Positions 1 through 6,044 of a DNA stretch of 8,131 bases are shown here, piece after piece. The notes below the pieces were generated by a model. That model ran no database searches. It was not told the DNA's origin and worked only from the letters and a program-made list of their open reading frames with translations. Source of the DNA: Gemmatimonadaceae bacterium (lineage in GTDB: Bacteria; Gemmatimonadota; Gemmatimonadetes; Gemmatimonadales; Gemmatimonadaceae). The position numbers and the translations under genes were made by a program. The DNA lies in assembly GCA_013816695.1 (NCBI GenBank), contig JACDDZ010000067.1, forward strand, positions 1 to 8,131, written 5' to 3'. Positions within the stretch are counted from its first letter, which is position 1. Every line of letters begins with the position of its first letter.

Positions 1-269
1 GCAACTCCTCCCCTGAAACCCTGCGCCGGATCAAGTGGTTTTTCGACGCCGGTGATCACGACTCCTTTGCGGACATCCCGCTGGCGGGTAACGAGCTTCA
101 CAGGATTCTTGCGGAGAAAGGTGTACCTCACACCTTCGAAATCTTTCGTGGAACCCACGGCGACCGTATCAGGGAGCGCGTGGAGACGCGACTACTTCCC
201 TTTTTCTCGCGGACGTTGAATCGGCCAGGCGGGACGAAAGGGCTTTTTAGTAGTAGTACCCGTAGATGA
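1..269 (+). CDS. Esterase-family alpha/beta hydrolase, C-terminal fragment
   Basis: The frame that begins with codon AAC at position 3 is open from the window edge to a TGA at 267-269, giving 88 residues of a protein whose N-terminus lies outside. The visible part has the end of an esterase (PF00756-like) fold: an acidic stretch FDAGDHDSF that could carry the catalytic Asp, then a GVPHTFEIF strand, then GTHGDRIRER, where the His is the expected third triad residue, then a final helix ending LLPFFSRTL. The last roughly 16 residues (RPGGTKG and a Ser/Arg-rich end) look like an extension past the normal family end. That tail runs into the 3' end of the opposite-strand gene. The nucleophile Ser is not in view, so the substrate cannot be predicted. 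The family call is fairly secure and the specific function is unknown. Confidence 0.75.
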   Translation, partial: NSSPETLRRIKWFFDAGDHDSFADIPLAGNELHRILAEKGVPHTFEIFRGTHGDRIRERVETRLLPFFSRTLNRPGGTKGLFSSSTRR

Positions 270-1590
270 TATTCATTTCATCTTGGCTCGTAAGGCCGAA
301 GCTGATCGCCGAAGAAGTCGTGTTGTTGTACGTCACGACCGACGTCAGCCCTTCTCCCGCCTGCAGCACCAGCGGCTGATCGAAAATCTTGATCGTGGGA
401 TCAGCCCAATCTGTTGTCTGGTACACGACCTCGCCATTGCGCGGACCACCCGCGATCTTGACCACAAACCTTTCACCATGCATGTGCATGTGCGACGTGA
501 GCATGAGGATCGTCGTCGTGCTGGCCAGGGTGAATGTCTTTGTAATTGTGGTGATTTGCTTCGGCGGCAGGGTGAACGACTCGTTGTTAAAGAAAAGCGT
601 GTGGGCGATTTTGCTCACCGTCGATTTATCGACGGTGTAGAGGTTGGCAAACACCTCGCCCGTGAGACTGCCGCCAGTCGCGTTCACATAGTGCGAATTC
701 AGGTCAAGAGTGGTGTTTGCTGGGAGCTCAAGCGCGATTCCCTGAGGAAACTGGTATCCACCTGTGGGTGTCATTGAACCCGCGACAAACGTGTGGTACC
801 CCATCGGCAGCATCGCTATGAAATCCATGCTGCCATCCGGACGTCGGATATCGCGTATCACGTCGGCGGCGGGCATCACCACACTCGGGATATTCGGTGT
901 GAAGGTATACAGCAGCAAATGATGACTGTTGGGTCGCATTTTGGTTTCGAAGCGGCTCACGTATATCGGCGCCGGGTTGCGCAGATCCCGCCGAATGAAA
1001 AGCTCGCGCTCAAAACGGGGTGCGACATCGAATGGGCCGACCTTCACCTGATAACCGTTCAGGGGAACAGCCAGTGCCGTGAAGGGCGAATACACAGGTT
1101 TGCTCAGATTCTGGAGCAGGCTGGCGTCGGCGACTTGGCCGGTCTGCGGTGCTCCAGCGTTGATCCACGCCTTTACAAACTGGATCTGTCCGCTGCTCAG
1201 AGACTCACCGCCAAGCGGCATGGGCGCGCCGTAATTGCGCGTGTGATTTGGGTCCCAGAGAATGAGTTTCTGATACAAGAGGCTTTTATCGGCGTTGCCC
1301 GGAGTTACGCGCATCATGCCGTCCGCCTGTGCGGTCGCGTCGTGCGAAGCGACGTTCACGAGATTCTTGTACGCGACCGCTGGATCCAGAACGAGTCCGC
1401 TTTCCGTTGCGAAAGAACTGCCGCTGGTGTGGCAGTTGGTGCAGTTATTTGCCAGAACCTTCGACTGAACCAATCCGAAAGTGGAGGTTTCGTCTATGGC
1501 AACCGCGGAATCCTTTCCAGCGCCACCACACGCAACCGCAACGACCGCATAAGCGGCAACTAGCAAACGAGAGAAAACGGAATTTGACAT
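247..1590 (-). CDS. Exported cytochrome c / PHM-like copper monooxygenase-domain protein
   Basis: A 447-residue protein with an N-terminal export signal: hydrophobic residues 9-20 followed by Cys21 in the context VAVACGG, so probably a lipoprotein, although the lipobox is imperfect (Ala at -3). Residues about 38-150 form a c-type haem domain, with CTNCH at 50-54 and GAPMPLGG at 121-128, where Met124 is the likely distal haem ligand. Residues about 180-447 resemble the copper type II ascorbate-dependent monooxygenase fold (peptidylglycine alpha-hydroxylating monooxygenase, PHM). All copper ligands have counterparts: His223-His224 and His300 for the CuH/CuA site, His367 and His369 (in SHMHMH) plus Met439 (in SQDEMNIIYGYYY) for the CuM/CuB site. 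It should act outside the cytoplasm, with the haem possibly feeding electrons to copper. The substrate is unknown. The ATG at 1588-1590 is chosen because the signal peptide begins there. No clear Shine-Dalgarno is seen. Confidence 0.85.
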   Translation of the reverse strand: MSNSVFSRLLVAAYAVVAVACGGAGKDSAVAIDETSTFGLVQSKVLANNCTNCHTSGSSFATESGLVLDPAVAYKNLVNVASHDATAQADGMMRVTPGNADKSLLYQKLILWDPNHTRNYGAPMPLGGESLSSGQIQFVKAWINAGAPQTGQVADASLLQNLSKPVYSPFTALAVPLNGYQVKVGPFDVAPRFERELFIRRDLRNPAPIYVSRFETKMRPNSHHLLLYTFTPNIPSVVMPAADVIRDIRRPDGSMDFIAMLPMGYHTFVAGSMTPTGGYQFPQGIALELPANTTLDLNSHYVNATGGSLTGEVFANLYTVDKSTVSKIAHTLFFNNESFTLPPKQITTITKTFTLASTTTILMLTSHMHMHGERFVVKIAGGPRNGEVVYQTTDWADPTIKIFDQPLVLQAGEGLTSVVTYNNTTSSAISFGLTSQDEMNIIYGYYY

Positions 1591-1599
1591 TGGCAGAAA

Positions 1600-1660
1600 C
1601 TTCAGAATGTGGGAGAAACCCTGCTTTAATATGTAGAATCGGGGCGCTTAACGGAGTGCG
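1600..1660 (-). promoter_or_regulatory. Short intergenic region, weak promoter candidate for the haem/copper gene
   Basis: The 57-bp gap between the cysteine-cluster gene's stop and the copper protein's ATG is the only room for a promoter. Reading the minus strand, TTAAGC (1650-1645) and TAAAGC are 17 nt apart, and an A/T-rich ACATATTAAAG lies around 1622-1632. The match to sigma70 boxes is poor, so read-through from the upstream gene is equally possible. Confidence 0.2.
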
Positions 1661-1998
1661 GAAAGCTTCGGTATCGCCCGCTGTATCTCGACTAGCTCAG
1701 GATTTGTCTCGAAGACGCCACAGATGGAAATGTCGTGTTCATAGCGACTCCCTGTATCATCCGTCCACGGGAAACCGCTGCATGTGGTAGGATAGTAGGG
1801 CTTATCGTGAATTGAGCAGCCGCCTTCAACATGAAAAACGCATCGCTTGTTTCGCACGCGGGTCCGCCATTCTCCCCAACGCGTTTCGTAAACCAGCCCA
1901 GGCCCATGGTTCGCTTCAATTGCCGCTACTTCCGCGAGATCCACAGTTGCGCCGTAGGCGCAGCACGAGGAAGCGTGCGGGCACGGATAGCAGGGCAG
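1648..1998 (-). CDS. YkgJ-type cysteine-cluster (metal-chelating domain) protein, start uncertain
   Basis: A small protein of the zinc/iron-chelating CxxC...CC family (PF03692, YkgJ). Starting at the CTG at 1996-1998 it has 116 residues. Cysteines occur at 3, 6, 12, 13, 53, 61, 73 and 93, in PCYPCPHASSCCAYG near the N-terminus, then RCVFHVEGGCSIHD, TTCSGFPW and ISICGVF. This CxxC-x5-CC then C-x7-C pattern is the family signature, so the protein probably binds a metal or Fe-S centre. The biological role of the family is poorly defined. The first conventional start, GTG at 1942-1944, would remove the first four cysteines, so it is probably not the true start, or else the gene is decayed. No ATG, GTG or TTG lies in frame between that GTG and the in-frame stop TAG at 2089-2091. 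CTG codons at 1996-1998 and 2056-2058 are the only near-start codons. The second has GGAG five nucleotides upstream, but the hairpin at 2006-2031 would then lie inside the gene. Confidence 0.7.
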   Translation of the reverse strand: MPCYPCPHASSCCAYGATVDLAEVAAIEANHGPGLVYETRWGEWRTRVRNKRCVFHVEGGCSIHDKPYYPTTCSGFPWTDDTGSRYEHDISICGVFETNPELVEIQRAIPKLSALR

Positions 1999-2005
1999 TT
2001 GAGGA

Positions 2006-2031
2006 AAAGGCCGCCGAGACGGGCGGCCTTT
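2006..2031 (-). terminator. Intrinsic terminator hairpin after kamA
   Basis: A perfect 10-bp inverted repeat, AAAGGCCGCC and GGCGGCCTTT, encloses the 6-nt loop GAGACG. It lies 16 nt past the kamA stop codon. On the minus strand the stem runs into UUUU then CC, so the U-tract is short. The plus strand gives UUUCUC, but no plus-strand gene is nearby. Position and stem strength make it the likely end of the four-gene operon, perhaps with read-through into the cysteine-cluster gene, which has no clear promoter of its own. Confidence 0.75.
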
Positions 2032-2047
2032 CTCGTCTGCTGTCTCT

Positions 2048-3190
2048 TTACTCGCCAGAAGCTCTCCGCCTTTTCGTTTTAGTCGCCGCTACTTTTTTCT
2101 TGCGACGAATTGGAACGATTCCGGTTTCTTCCGCAGGAACCTGCTTGGGCTGCTTGTAAGTAAAACGCTTGCCTTCATAGTTGCGGAAGATGACTTCCTC
2201 ATCATTGATCTCCTCGACATACTCGGGCAGCAGCGGAACCTTCCCTCCGCCTCCAGGGGAGTCGATGACGAACTGTGGCACAGCCATTCCGCTCGTCCAT
2301 CCGCGGAGCGCCTGAATGATCTCCAGTCCTTTCTGCACCGTGGTGCGGAAATGCTCACCGCCGGCCACCTGGTCGGCCATGTATATGTAGTACGGACGCA
2401 CGCGCGCCTTGAGCAGCTCGTGCATCAGCTTCATCATCACCTTCGGGTCGTCATTCACTCCCTTGAGCAGCACCGTGTGCGCGCCAAGCGATATGCCGGC
2501 TTTCGACAGACGGTCCAGCGCCGCAACAGTAGCAGGCGTCAGCTCGTCGGGGTGATTGAAATGCGTGTTCATGAAGATCGGATGATACTTCTGCACCATC
2601 TCACAGAACTCCGGGGTAACGCGCTCCGGCAAGTGCGCCGTGATGCGGCTCCCAAGCCTTATGATCTCGATATGCGGGATCGCGCGAAGTCGCTGGAAGA
2701 TGTACTCCAGTCGCGAATCGCTCAGCATCATCGGGTCGCCGCCGGAGAGAATTACATCTCTTACTTCGGTGTGCGCCTCGAGATACTTGAACGCCGACTC
2801 GTATTCCTTGAGGGAAATCTTCTCGGGGTCTCCCACCTTCCGGCGACGAGTGCAGAAACGGCAATAAGTCGCGCAAACCGGGCTCACCAGAAAAAGCGCC
2901 CGATCGGGATACCTGTGCGTGATGTTCGGAACCGGTGAATCAGCGTCTTCATCGAGTGAATCGATTACGCCATCCACCACGTTCAGCTCCTCTACAGTGG
3001 GGATGTACTGGTTCCACATGGGATCGCCGACTTCCTTGATGAGATCGAGCGCTTCGGGCGTGATCCGCATCTGGAAATTGTCGAACGCCGGACGCAGCGC
3101 CTCCACGTCGATTGCGTCGCCAAACTTCTCGGCGAGCTTCTCGAGTGTTCCGATGCTCTGGTCCTTCAGGACTTTCTGCCAGTCACTCAT
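2048..3190 (-). CDS. kamA: L-lysine 2,3-aminomutase (radical SAM, PLP-dependent)
   Basis: A 380-residue KamA-family radical SAM enzyme predicted to convert L-lysine to L-beta-lysine in the cytoplasm. The [4Fe-4S]/SAM motif CATYCRFC gives Cys106, Cys110 and Cys113, followed by TRRR with Arg115 at the place of the carboxylate-binding Arg. LSGGDPMML at 148-156 is the SAM-binding GGDP region. SPGGGGK ends in Lys317, the PLP Schiff-base lysine. Asp273 (YIYMADQ) and Asp310 (FVIDSPGG) match the two aspartates that hold the lysine side-chain amine in the clostridial enzyme (Asp293, Asp330, Lys337, each offset by 20). These argue for lysine over glutamate, and the PGGGGK loop argues against the shorter EF-P modifying EpmB group. 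The C-terminus (362-380) is a Lys/Arg-rich tail not typical of the family. The ATG overlaps the GNAT gene's end by 8 nt, with GGAG nine nucleotides upstream. Confidence 0.92.
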   Translation of the reverse strand: MSDWQKVLKDQSIGTLEKLAEKFGDAIDVEALRPAFDNFQMRITPEALDLIKEVGDPMWNQYIPTVEELNVVDGVIDSLDEDADSPVPNITHRYPDRALFLVSPVCATYCRFCTRRRKVGDPEKISLKEYESAFKYLEAHTEVRDVILSGGDPMMLSDSRLEYIFQRLRAIPHIEIIRLGSRITAHLPERVTPEFCEMVQKYHPIFMNTHFNHPDELTPATVAALDRLSKAGISLGAHTVLLKGVNDDPKVMMKLMHELLKARVRPYYIYMADQVAGGEHFRTTVQKGLEIIQALRGWTSGMAVPQFVIDSPGGGGKVPLLPEYVEEINDEEVIFRNYEGKRFTYKQPKQVPAEETGIVPIRRKKKVAATKTKRRRASGE

Positions 3191-3725
3191 GTGACATCAC
3201 TCCATGCGCCTCGCGGCGCGGCCGGTTACCCGGCAACCGTTTTGTAAAGATGACCCGTCCGTCCGAAGGTCCGTAAAAATCAGTTACTCTTGCCGCTTCC
3301 ACATAGCCGCGACGCAAATAAAAGTTTCGCGTTCCCTCGTAGTCAGGCCTGGACGACGTTTCGACTACGACAAGCCTTGCTTCCTTCTCCTTCAGCCTTC
3401 TCTCGACTTCCGCGAGAAGGATGGTTCCACTACCCAACCCCTGTGCTGCCTGGTCTACCGCAATCCAGTACAGGTCGTACGTCCTGTCGGTATCCGGAGT
3501 CGGACCGTAACAGGTAAATCCAACAAGCTCGCGATCAGCTGTGTAAATGCCGACGAAGGTGTAATCCTGCTCTTTCGTTTCGGACTCGTTTCCAACCGAC
3601 TGATCGAATAACTCCAGCGCCACGTCAACTTCATCTTCGCGAAAGAGCTGCGATGATTTCAGAATCTCTGCTACGCGGTCCCGGTTCGCCTTTGAAAGTC
3701 CAGCGAGTGAAACCGTTCCGCTCAC
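3183..3725 (-). CDS. GNAT-family N-acyltransferase
   Basis: From the GTG at 3723-3725 this is a 180-residue single-domain GNAT. Visible elements are the core strands VGIYTADRELVGFTCYG (58-74) and YDLYWIAVD (83-91), the acetyl-CoA loop QGLGSG (95-100, the Q/RxxGxG/A motif), the VVVETSS strand (119-125) and the C-terminal FYLRRGYVEAA (135-145). It should transfer an acyl group from acyl-CoA to an amine. I infer that the acceptor is beta-lysine or a product of the adjacent ligases. It is shorter than AblB beta-lysine acetyltransferases, which run to about 270 residues, so it is not an obvious AblB. The start was chosen because GTGA joins it to the stop of ligase B in a 4-nt overlap, with a G-rich stretch (GGGGG) just upstream. 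An earlier GTG at 3753-3755 would add 10 residues but overlap ligase B by 34 nt and has no Shine-Dalgarno. Confidence 0.85.
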   Translation of the reverse strand: MSGTVSLAGLSKANRDRVAEILKSSQLFREDEVDVALELFDQSVGNESETKEQDYTFVGIYTADRELVGFTCYGPTPDTDRTYDLYWIAVDQAAQGLGSGTILLAEVERRLKEKEARLVVVETSSRPDYEGTRNFYLRRGYVEAARVTDFYGPSDGRVIFTKRLPGNRPRREAHGVMSHE

Positions 3726-4732
3726 GCCCCCGAGAGTGCGAGTGATCGCGCCCACTGGTCCGCGGGAAGCTTCATCTCGCGGTTGAGGCCGTACTCACAA
3801 ATTCGATTGATGAGTGCTGCGTAGTCCATTCCCGCAACGCGCGCCATCCTGGCGAGGCCTGCGTCGATGGATAAATCAGGATTCGGGTTGACCTCGAGGA
3901 GCCAAGGGCGACCGGCCTCATCGATGCGGAAGTCTGCGCGGCCATATCCTTCGCCGCCGACAGCCTTCCACGCCGCACGAGTGATTTCCTCGAGCTCCGC
4001 TGTCAGTTTCCTGGGGAGGTCGGCAGGGCACCGGGGCGCCGCGCCGAGATCTTCGTCACTTCCGGGTTCCCACTTGGAACGGTAGGAAACAATTTTCCAG
4101 AGGTTGTCGGGCATTCCGTCAAAACGGATTTCAGCGACAGGAAGTATCTGGTCGCCGACAATGCCGACATTCACTTCACGACCGGGCACGAACCGCTGGA
4201 CGATTACTTCATTCCACCGCTCATGCATTGCGGTGACGCGCGCAACAAGGGCGCGACGACTCCGCACAACTGACTTCTGCTCAATACCAATAGATGCGTC
4301 TTCTGCCGCCGGCTTGCAGATGGCGGGGAAGCCGACACTCTCCGGTTCTTGACCACGCTGGGCCAGTGTCCACCGGGGGACGGGCAGGCCCGCACGATCC
4401 AGAACCGTGTTCACCAGATGCTTGCGGAGGCAGATCGCGGTAGTGGCGCTGGAACTGCCGGTGAACGGAATCTCGAAAAGCTCGAGAACTGCGATCACCA
4501 GCGGTTCCATCTTGGCCACACCATTGATGCCTTCGCAAAGATTGAAAACAAAGTCGAATTTTCCGCGACGGATACGTTCCACCCATCGACCGTCGGGATT
4601 GACCGGAATCCGTATGGGCGTGTGCCCGGCCTGCTCAAGCGCCTTCTCGACTGCTTCTACTCCCTCGAGTATGAGCATGTCAGGCAGCGGAGCCAGGGCG
4701 GACATGGCGTCGAAAAGCACGGCGACTTTCAT
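3722..4732 (-). CDS. D-Ala-D-Ala-ligase-like ATP-grasp ligase B
   Basis: A 336-residue ATP-grasp enzyme related to D-alanine-D-alanine ligases, expected to join a carboxylate to an amine with ATP cleaved to ADP. The N-terminal domain has MKVAVLFD and FVFNLCEG (62-68). PFTGSS (89-94) precedes the central domain. The ATP-binding lysine strand is AICKPAAEDASIGIE (137-151), and VIVQRFVPGREVNVG (176-190) is the clamp strand. GRADFRID (264-271) and LLEVNPNPDLS (278-288) supply the metal-binding Asp, Glu and Asn. The true Ddl HGxxGEDG motif is replaced by FNLCEG, and the NTLPG loop by NPNPD, so the substrate is unlikely to be D-alanine. It lies 8 nt after ligase A, with AAGG six nucleotides before its ATG and overlapping the preceding stop. 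I infer that it acts in one pathway with ligase A, GNAT and KamA. Confidence 0.87.
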   Translation of the reverse strand: MKVAVLFDAMSALAPLPDMLILEGVEAVEKALEQAGHTPIRIPVNPDGRWVERIRRGKFDFVFNLCEGINGVAKMEPLVIAVLELFEIPFTGSSSATTAICLRKHLVNTVLDRAGLPVPRWTLAQRGQEPESVGFPAICKPAAEDASIGIEQKSVVRSRRALVARVTAMHERWNEVIVQRFVPGREVNVGIVGDQILPVAEIRFDGMPDNLWKIVSYRSKWEPGSDEDLGAAPRCPADLPRKLTAELEEITRAAWKAVGGEGYGRADFRIDEAGRPWLLEVNPNPDLSIDAGLARMARVAGMDYAALINRICEYGLNREMKLPADQWARSLALSGA

Positions 4733-4740
4733 CGTCTGCC

Positions 4741-5937
4741 TTACGCCTTTAGCCGGGTGCCGATGTTGGCACCGAGTCTTTCAAGACCCTCGGGGCGCGA
4801 CGACCGCTCGCCGCGCACAACCCGCAGCTTGGCGGGGAGGAGAACTCCCTGTCGACGGGCTGCATACTGCAGGCAGCTCTGAATCAATTCGTTGTAGTCG
4901 ATGCCCGTTGCTCTCGCCGCCTTCGGCAGGCAGGAATTATCTTCCGGTCTGGGAAGGATCCCGGGAAGAGGGTTCACTTCCACAACATTGGGAATACCGT
5001 CGGCATTGAGACGCACATCGACGCGCGACCAGTCGCGGCAGCCGAGCGCGTTGTAAGCGCGGAGCGTGAGCTCCTCGATCGACTGGCGCAGCGCATCACC
5101 GATCCGGGCCGGGCAGTCGAACATGTTGAGCGGATTTTCCGGACGATCCCAGATCCACTTGGCTTCATATCCGTAGATCGGCATCGCCCCCTCGGGCAAT
5201 TCACCGAAATTCATTCCCACGAGAGGAAGCACCCGAGCGTCAGGTCCGTTACCAAGCACTGCGCAGGTGAATTCGTTCCCCGGCAGATACTCCTCGACCA
5301 GAACCGGTTGCTCGTAGGTGTCCAGGAGGAATTTCACCTGTGCCTCGAGCTCGCGGGTGGTCCGGCAGAAATTCTTTTCGGTTATACCCTTGGACGAGCC
5401 TTCATGGACCGGCTTCACGAACAGAGGCATGGGCATCCGGCGTCCTACCGCCACCAGTTCGTCCATGGAGTGCACAATGGAGAAGGCAGCTGTCGGGATT
5501 CCGTGAAATGCGAGTGTCTCTTTCGTGCGACCCTTGTCCAGGCAGAGCGAGAGAGTGAACGGATCGCTCCCGGTATAGGGGATTCCGAAGAATTCACAGA
5601 TGGCCGGCACGTGCGACTCTCGATTCGGACCGTAGCGGCCCTCGGCGATATTGAAGACGATATCCGGCTTCGATGCCCGGAGCTTCTCCGGGAAATTCTC
5701 GTCGGCCTCCAGGCGGATTACCTCGCCAAGCTCCGCGAGAGCTTCGGCCACTGCGTCGATAGTCTCCGCCGAGTCCCACTCGGCGAATTCATCGGAGCCG
5801 GGGGCGGAACCACTGGGAGGCTCTTCTTCGGGACGCGAAAGATCCCCGTCGACAACGCGGTTTTCCGCCTGATCGGCGACCGCTTCGGGGCTTTGTGACT
5901 CAGGCTTCAGGTTGAAAGCGAAACCGATTCGCGTCAT
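4741..5937 (-). CDS. D-Ala-D-Ala-ligase-like ATP-grasp ligase A
   Basis: A 398-residue ATP-grasp ligase and first gene of the operon. Motifs in order are IGFAFNL (4-10), IVFNIAEG (93-100) in place of the Ddl HGxxGEDG, YTGSDP (121-126), LDKGRTKE (133-140), LFVKPVHEGSSKGI (172-185, the ATP lysine and the Ddl-like EGSS loop), VLVEEYLPGNEFT (212-224), SRVDVRL (304-310) and VVEVNPLPGILP (318-329). It keeps more Ddl character than ligase B, especially EGSSKG and NPLPG. Residues about 12-52 form an acidic, Pro/Ser/Gly-rich insertion after the first strand, which is probably disordered. The C-terminal 30 residues are basic and also extend past the usual core. The ATG at 5935-5937 has AGGA five nucleotides upstream. 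The likely reaction is amide-bond formation between two small amino-acid-like substrates. Their identity is not evident, though kamA downstream suggests beta-lysine as one of them. Confidence 0.87.
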   Translation of the reverse strand: MTRIGFAFNLKPESQSPEAVADQAENRVVDGDLSRPEEEPPSGSAPGSDEFAEWDSAETIDAVAEALAELGEVIRLEADENFPEKLRASKPDIVFNIAEGRYGPNRESHVPAICEFFGIPYTGSDPFTLSLCLDKGRTKETLAFHGIPTAAFSIVHSMDELVAVGRRMPMPLFVKPVHEGSSKGITEKNFCRTTRELEAQVKFLLDTYEQPVLVEEYLPGNEFTCAVLGNGPDARVLPLVGMNFGELPEGAMPIYGYEAKWIWDRPENPLNMFDCPARIGDALRQSIEELTLRAYNALGCRDWSRVDVRLNADGIPNVVEVNPLPGILPRPEDNSCLPKAARATGIDYNELIQSCLQYAARRQGVLLPAKLRVVRGERSSRPEGLERLGANIGTRLKA

Positions 5938-5954
5938 CCGGTTCCTACGAGAGA

Positions 5955-5970
5955 GCAGCGTGCACGCTGC
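5955..5970. promoter_or_regulatory. Perfect 16-bp palindrome, candidate operator
   Basis: GCAGCGTGCACGCTGC is its own reverse complement over all 16 bases, with no loop. It lies between the predicted promoter and the ligase A start, at about +5 to +20 of the predicted transcript. A loopless palindrome in that position suits a dimeric repressor site better than a terminator. No regulator gene is nearby to assign to it. Confidence 0.45.
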
Positions 5971-5981
5971 GAGATGCGACG

Positions 5982-6010
5982 AGTATAAAATCTCTGACTT
6001 TCTCGCGCAA
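5982..6010 (-). promoter_or_regulatory. Sigma70-type promoter for the ligase/GNAT/kamA operon
   Basis: On the minus strand, TTGCGC (6010-6005) and TATACT (5987-5982) are separated by exactly 17 nt. The -10 box matches TATAAT at five of six positions and lies in an A/T-rich setting (TTTTATACTC). Transcription would begin near 5975, giving a leader of about 38 nt before the ATG of ligase A. This is the only well-formed promoter I find in the window, and it separates this operon from thyX. Confidence 0.6.
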
Positions 6011-6044
6011 CAATTATTCCCAAATCAGGAAAGTTTTTTTTGAC

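Noticed and set aside
283..1790. Plus-strand open frames at 283-777, 793-1563 and 1329-1790
   Set aside because: They lie antisense to the clearly real haem/copper protein, are rich in Arg/His/Cys as expected of GC-rich shadow frames, and show no domain motif.
2048..3190. KamA as EpmB, the EF-P beta-lysylation enzyme
   Set aside because: The PGGGGK PLP loop and both lysine-binding aspartates fit lysine 2,3-aminomutase, the protein is longer than EpmB, and no epmA or efp gene is nearby.
3726..3755. GTG at 3753-3755 as the GNAT start
   Set aside because: It forces a 34-nt overlap with ligase B and has no Shine-Dalgarno. The GTG at 3723-3725 overlaps the ligase stop in a standard GTGA arrangement.
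5955..5970. The 16-bp palindrome as a transcription terminator
   Set aside because: It has no loop and no U-tract, and it lies between a promoter and a start codon, so an operator is more likely.
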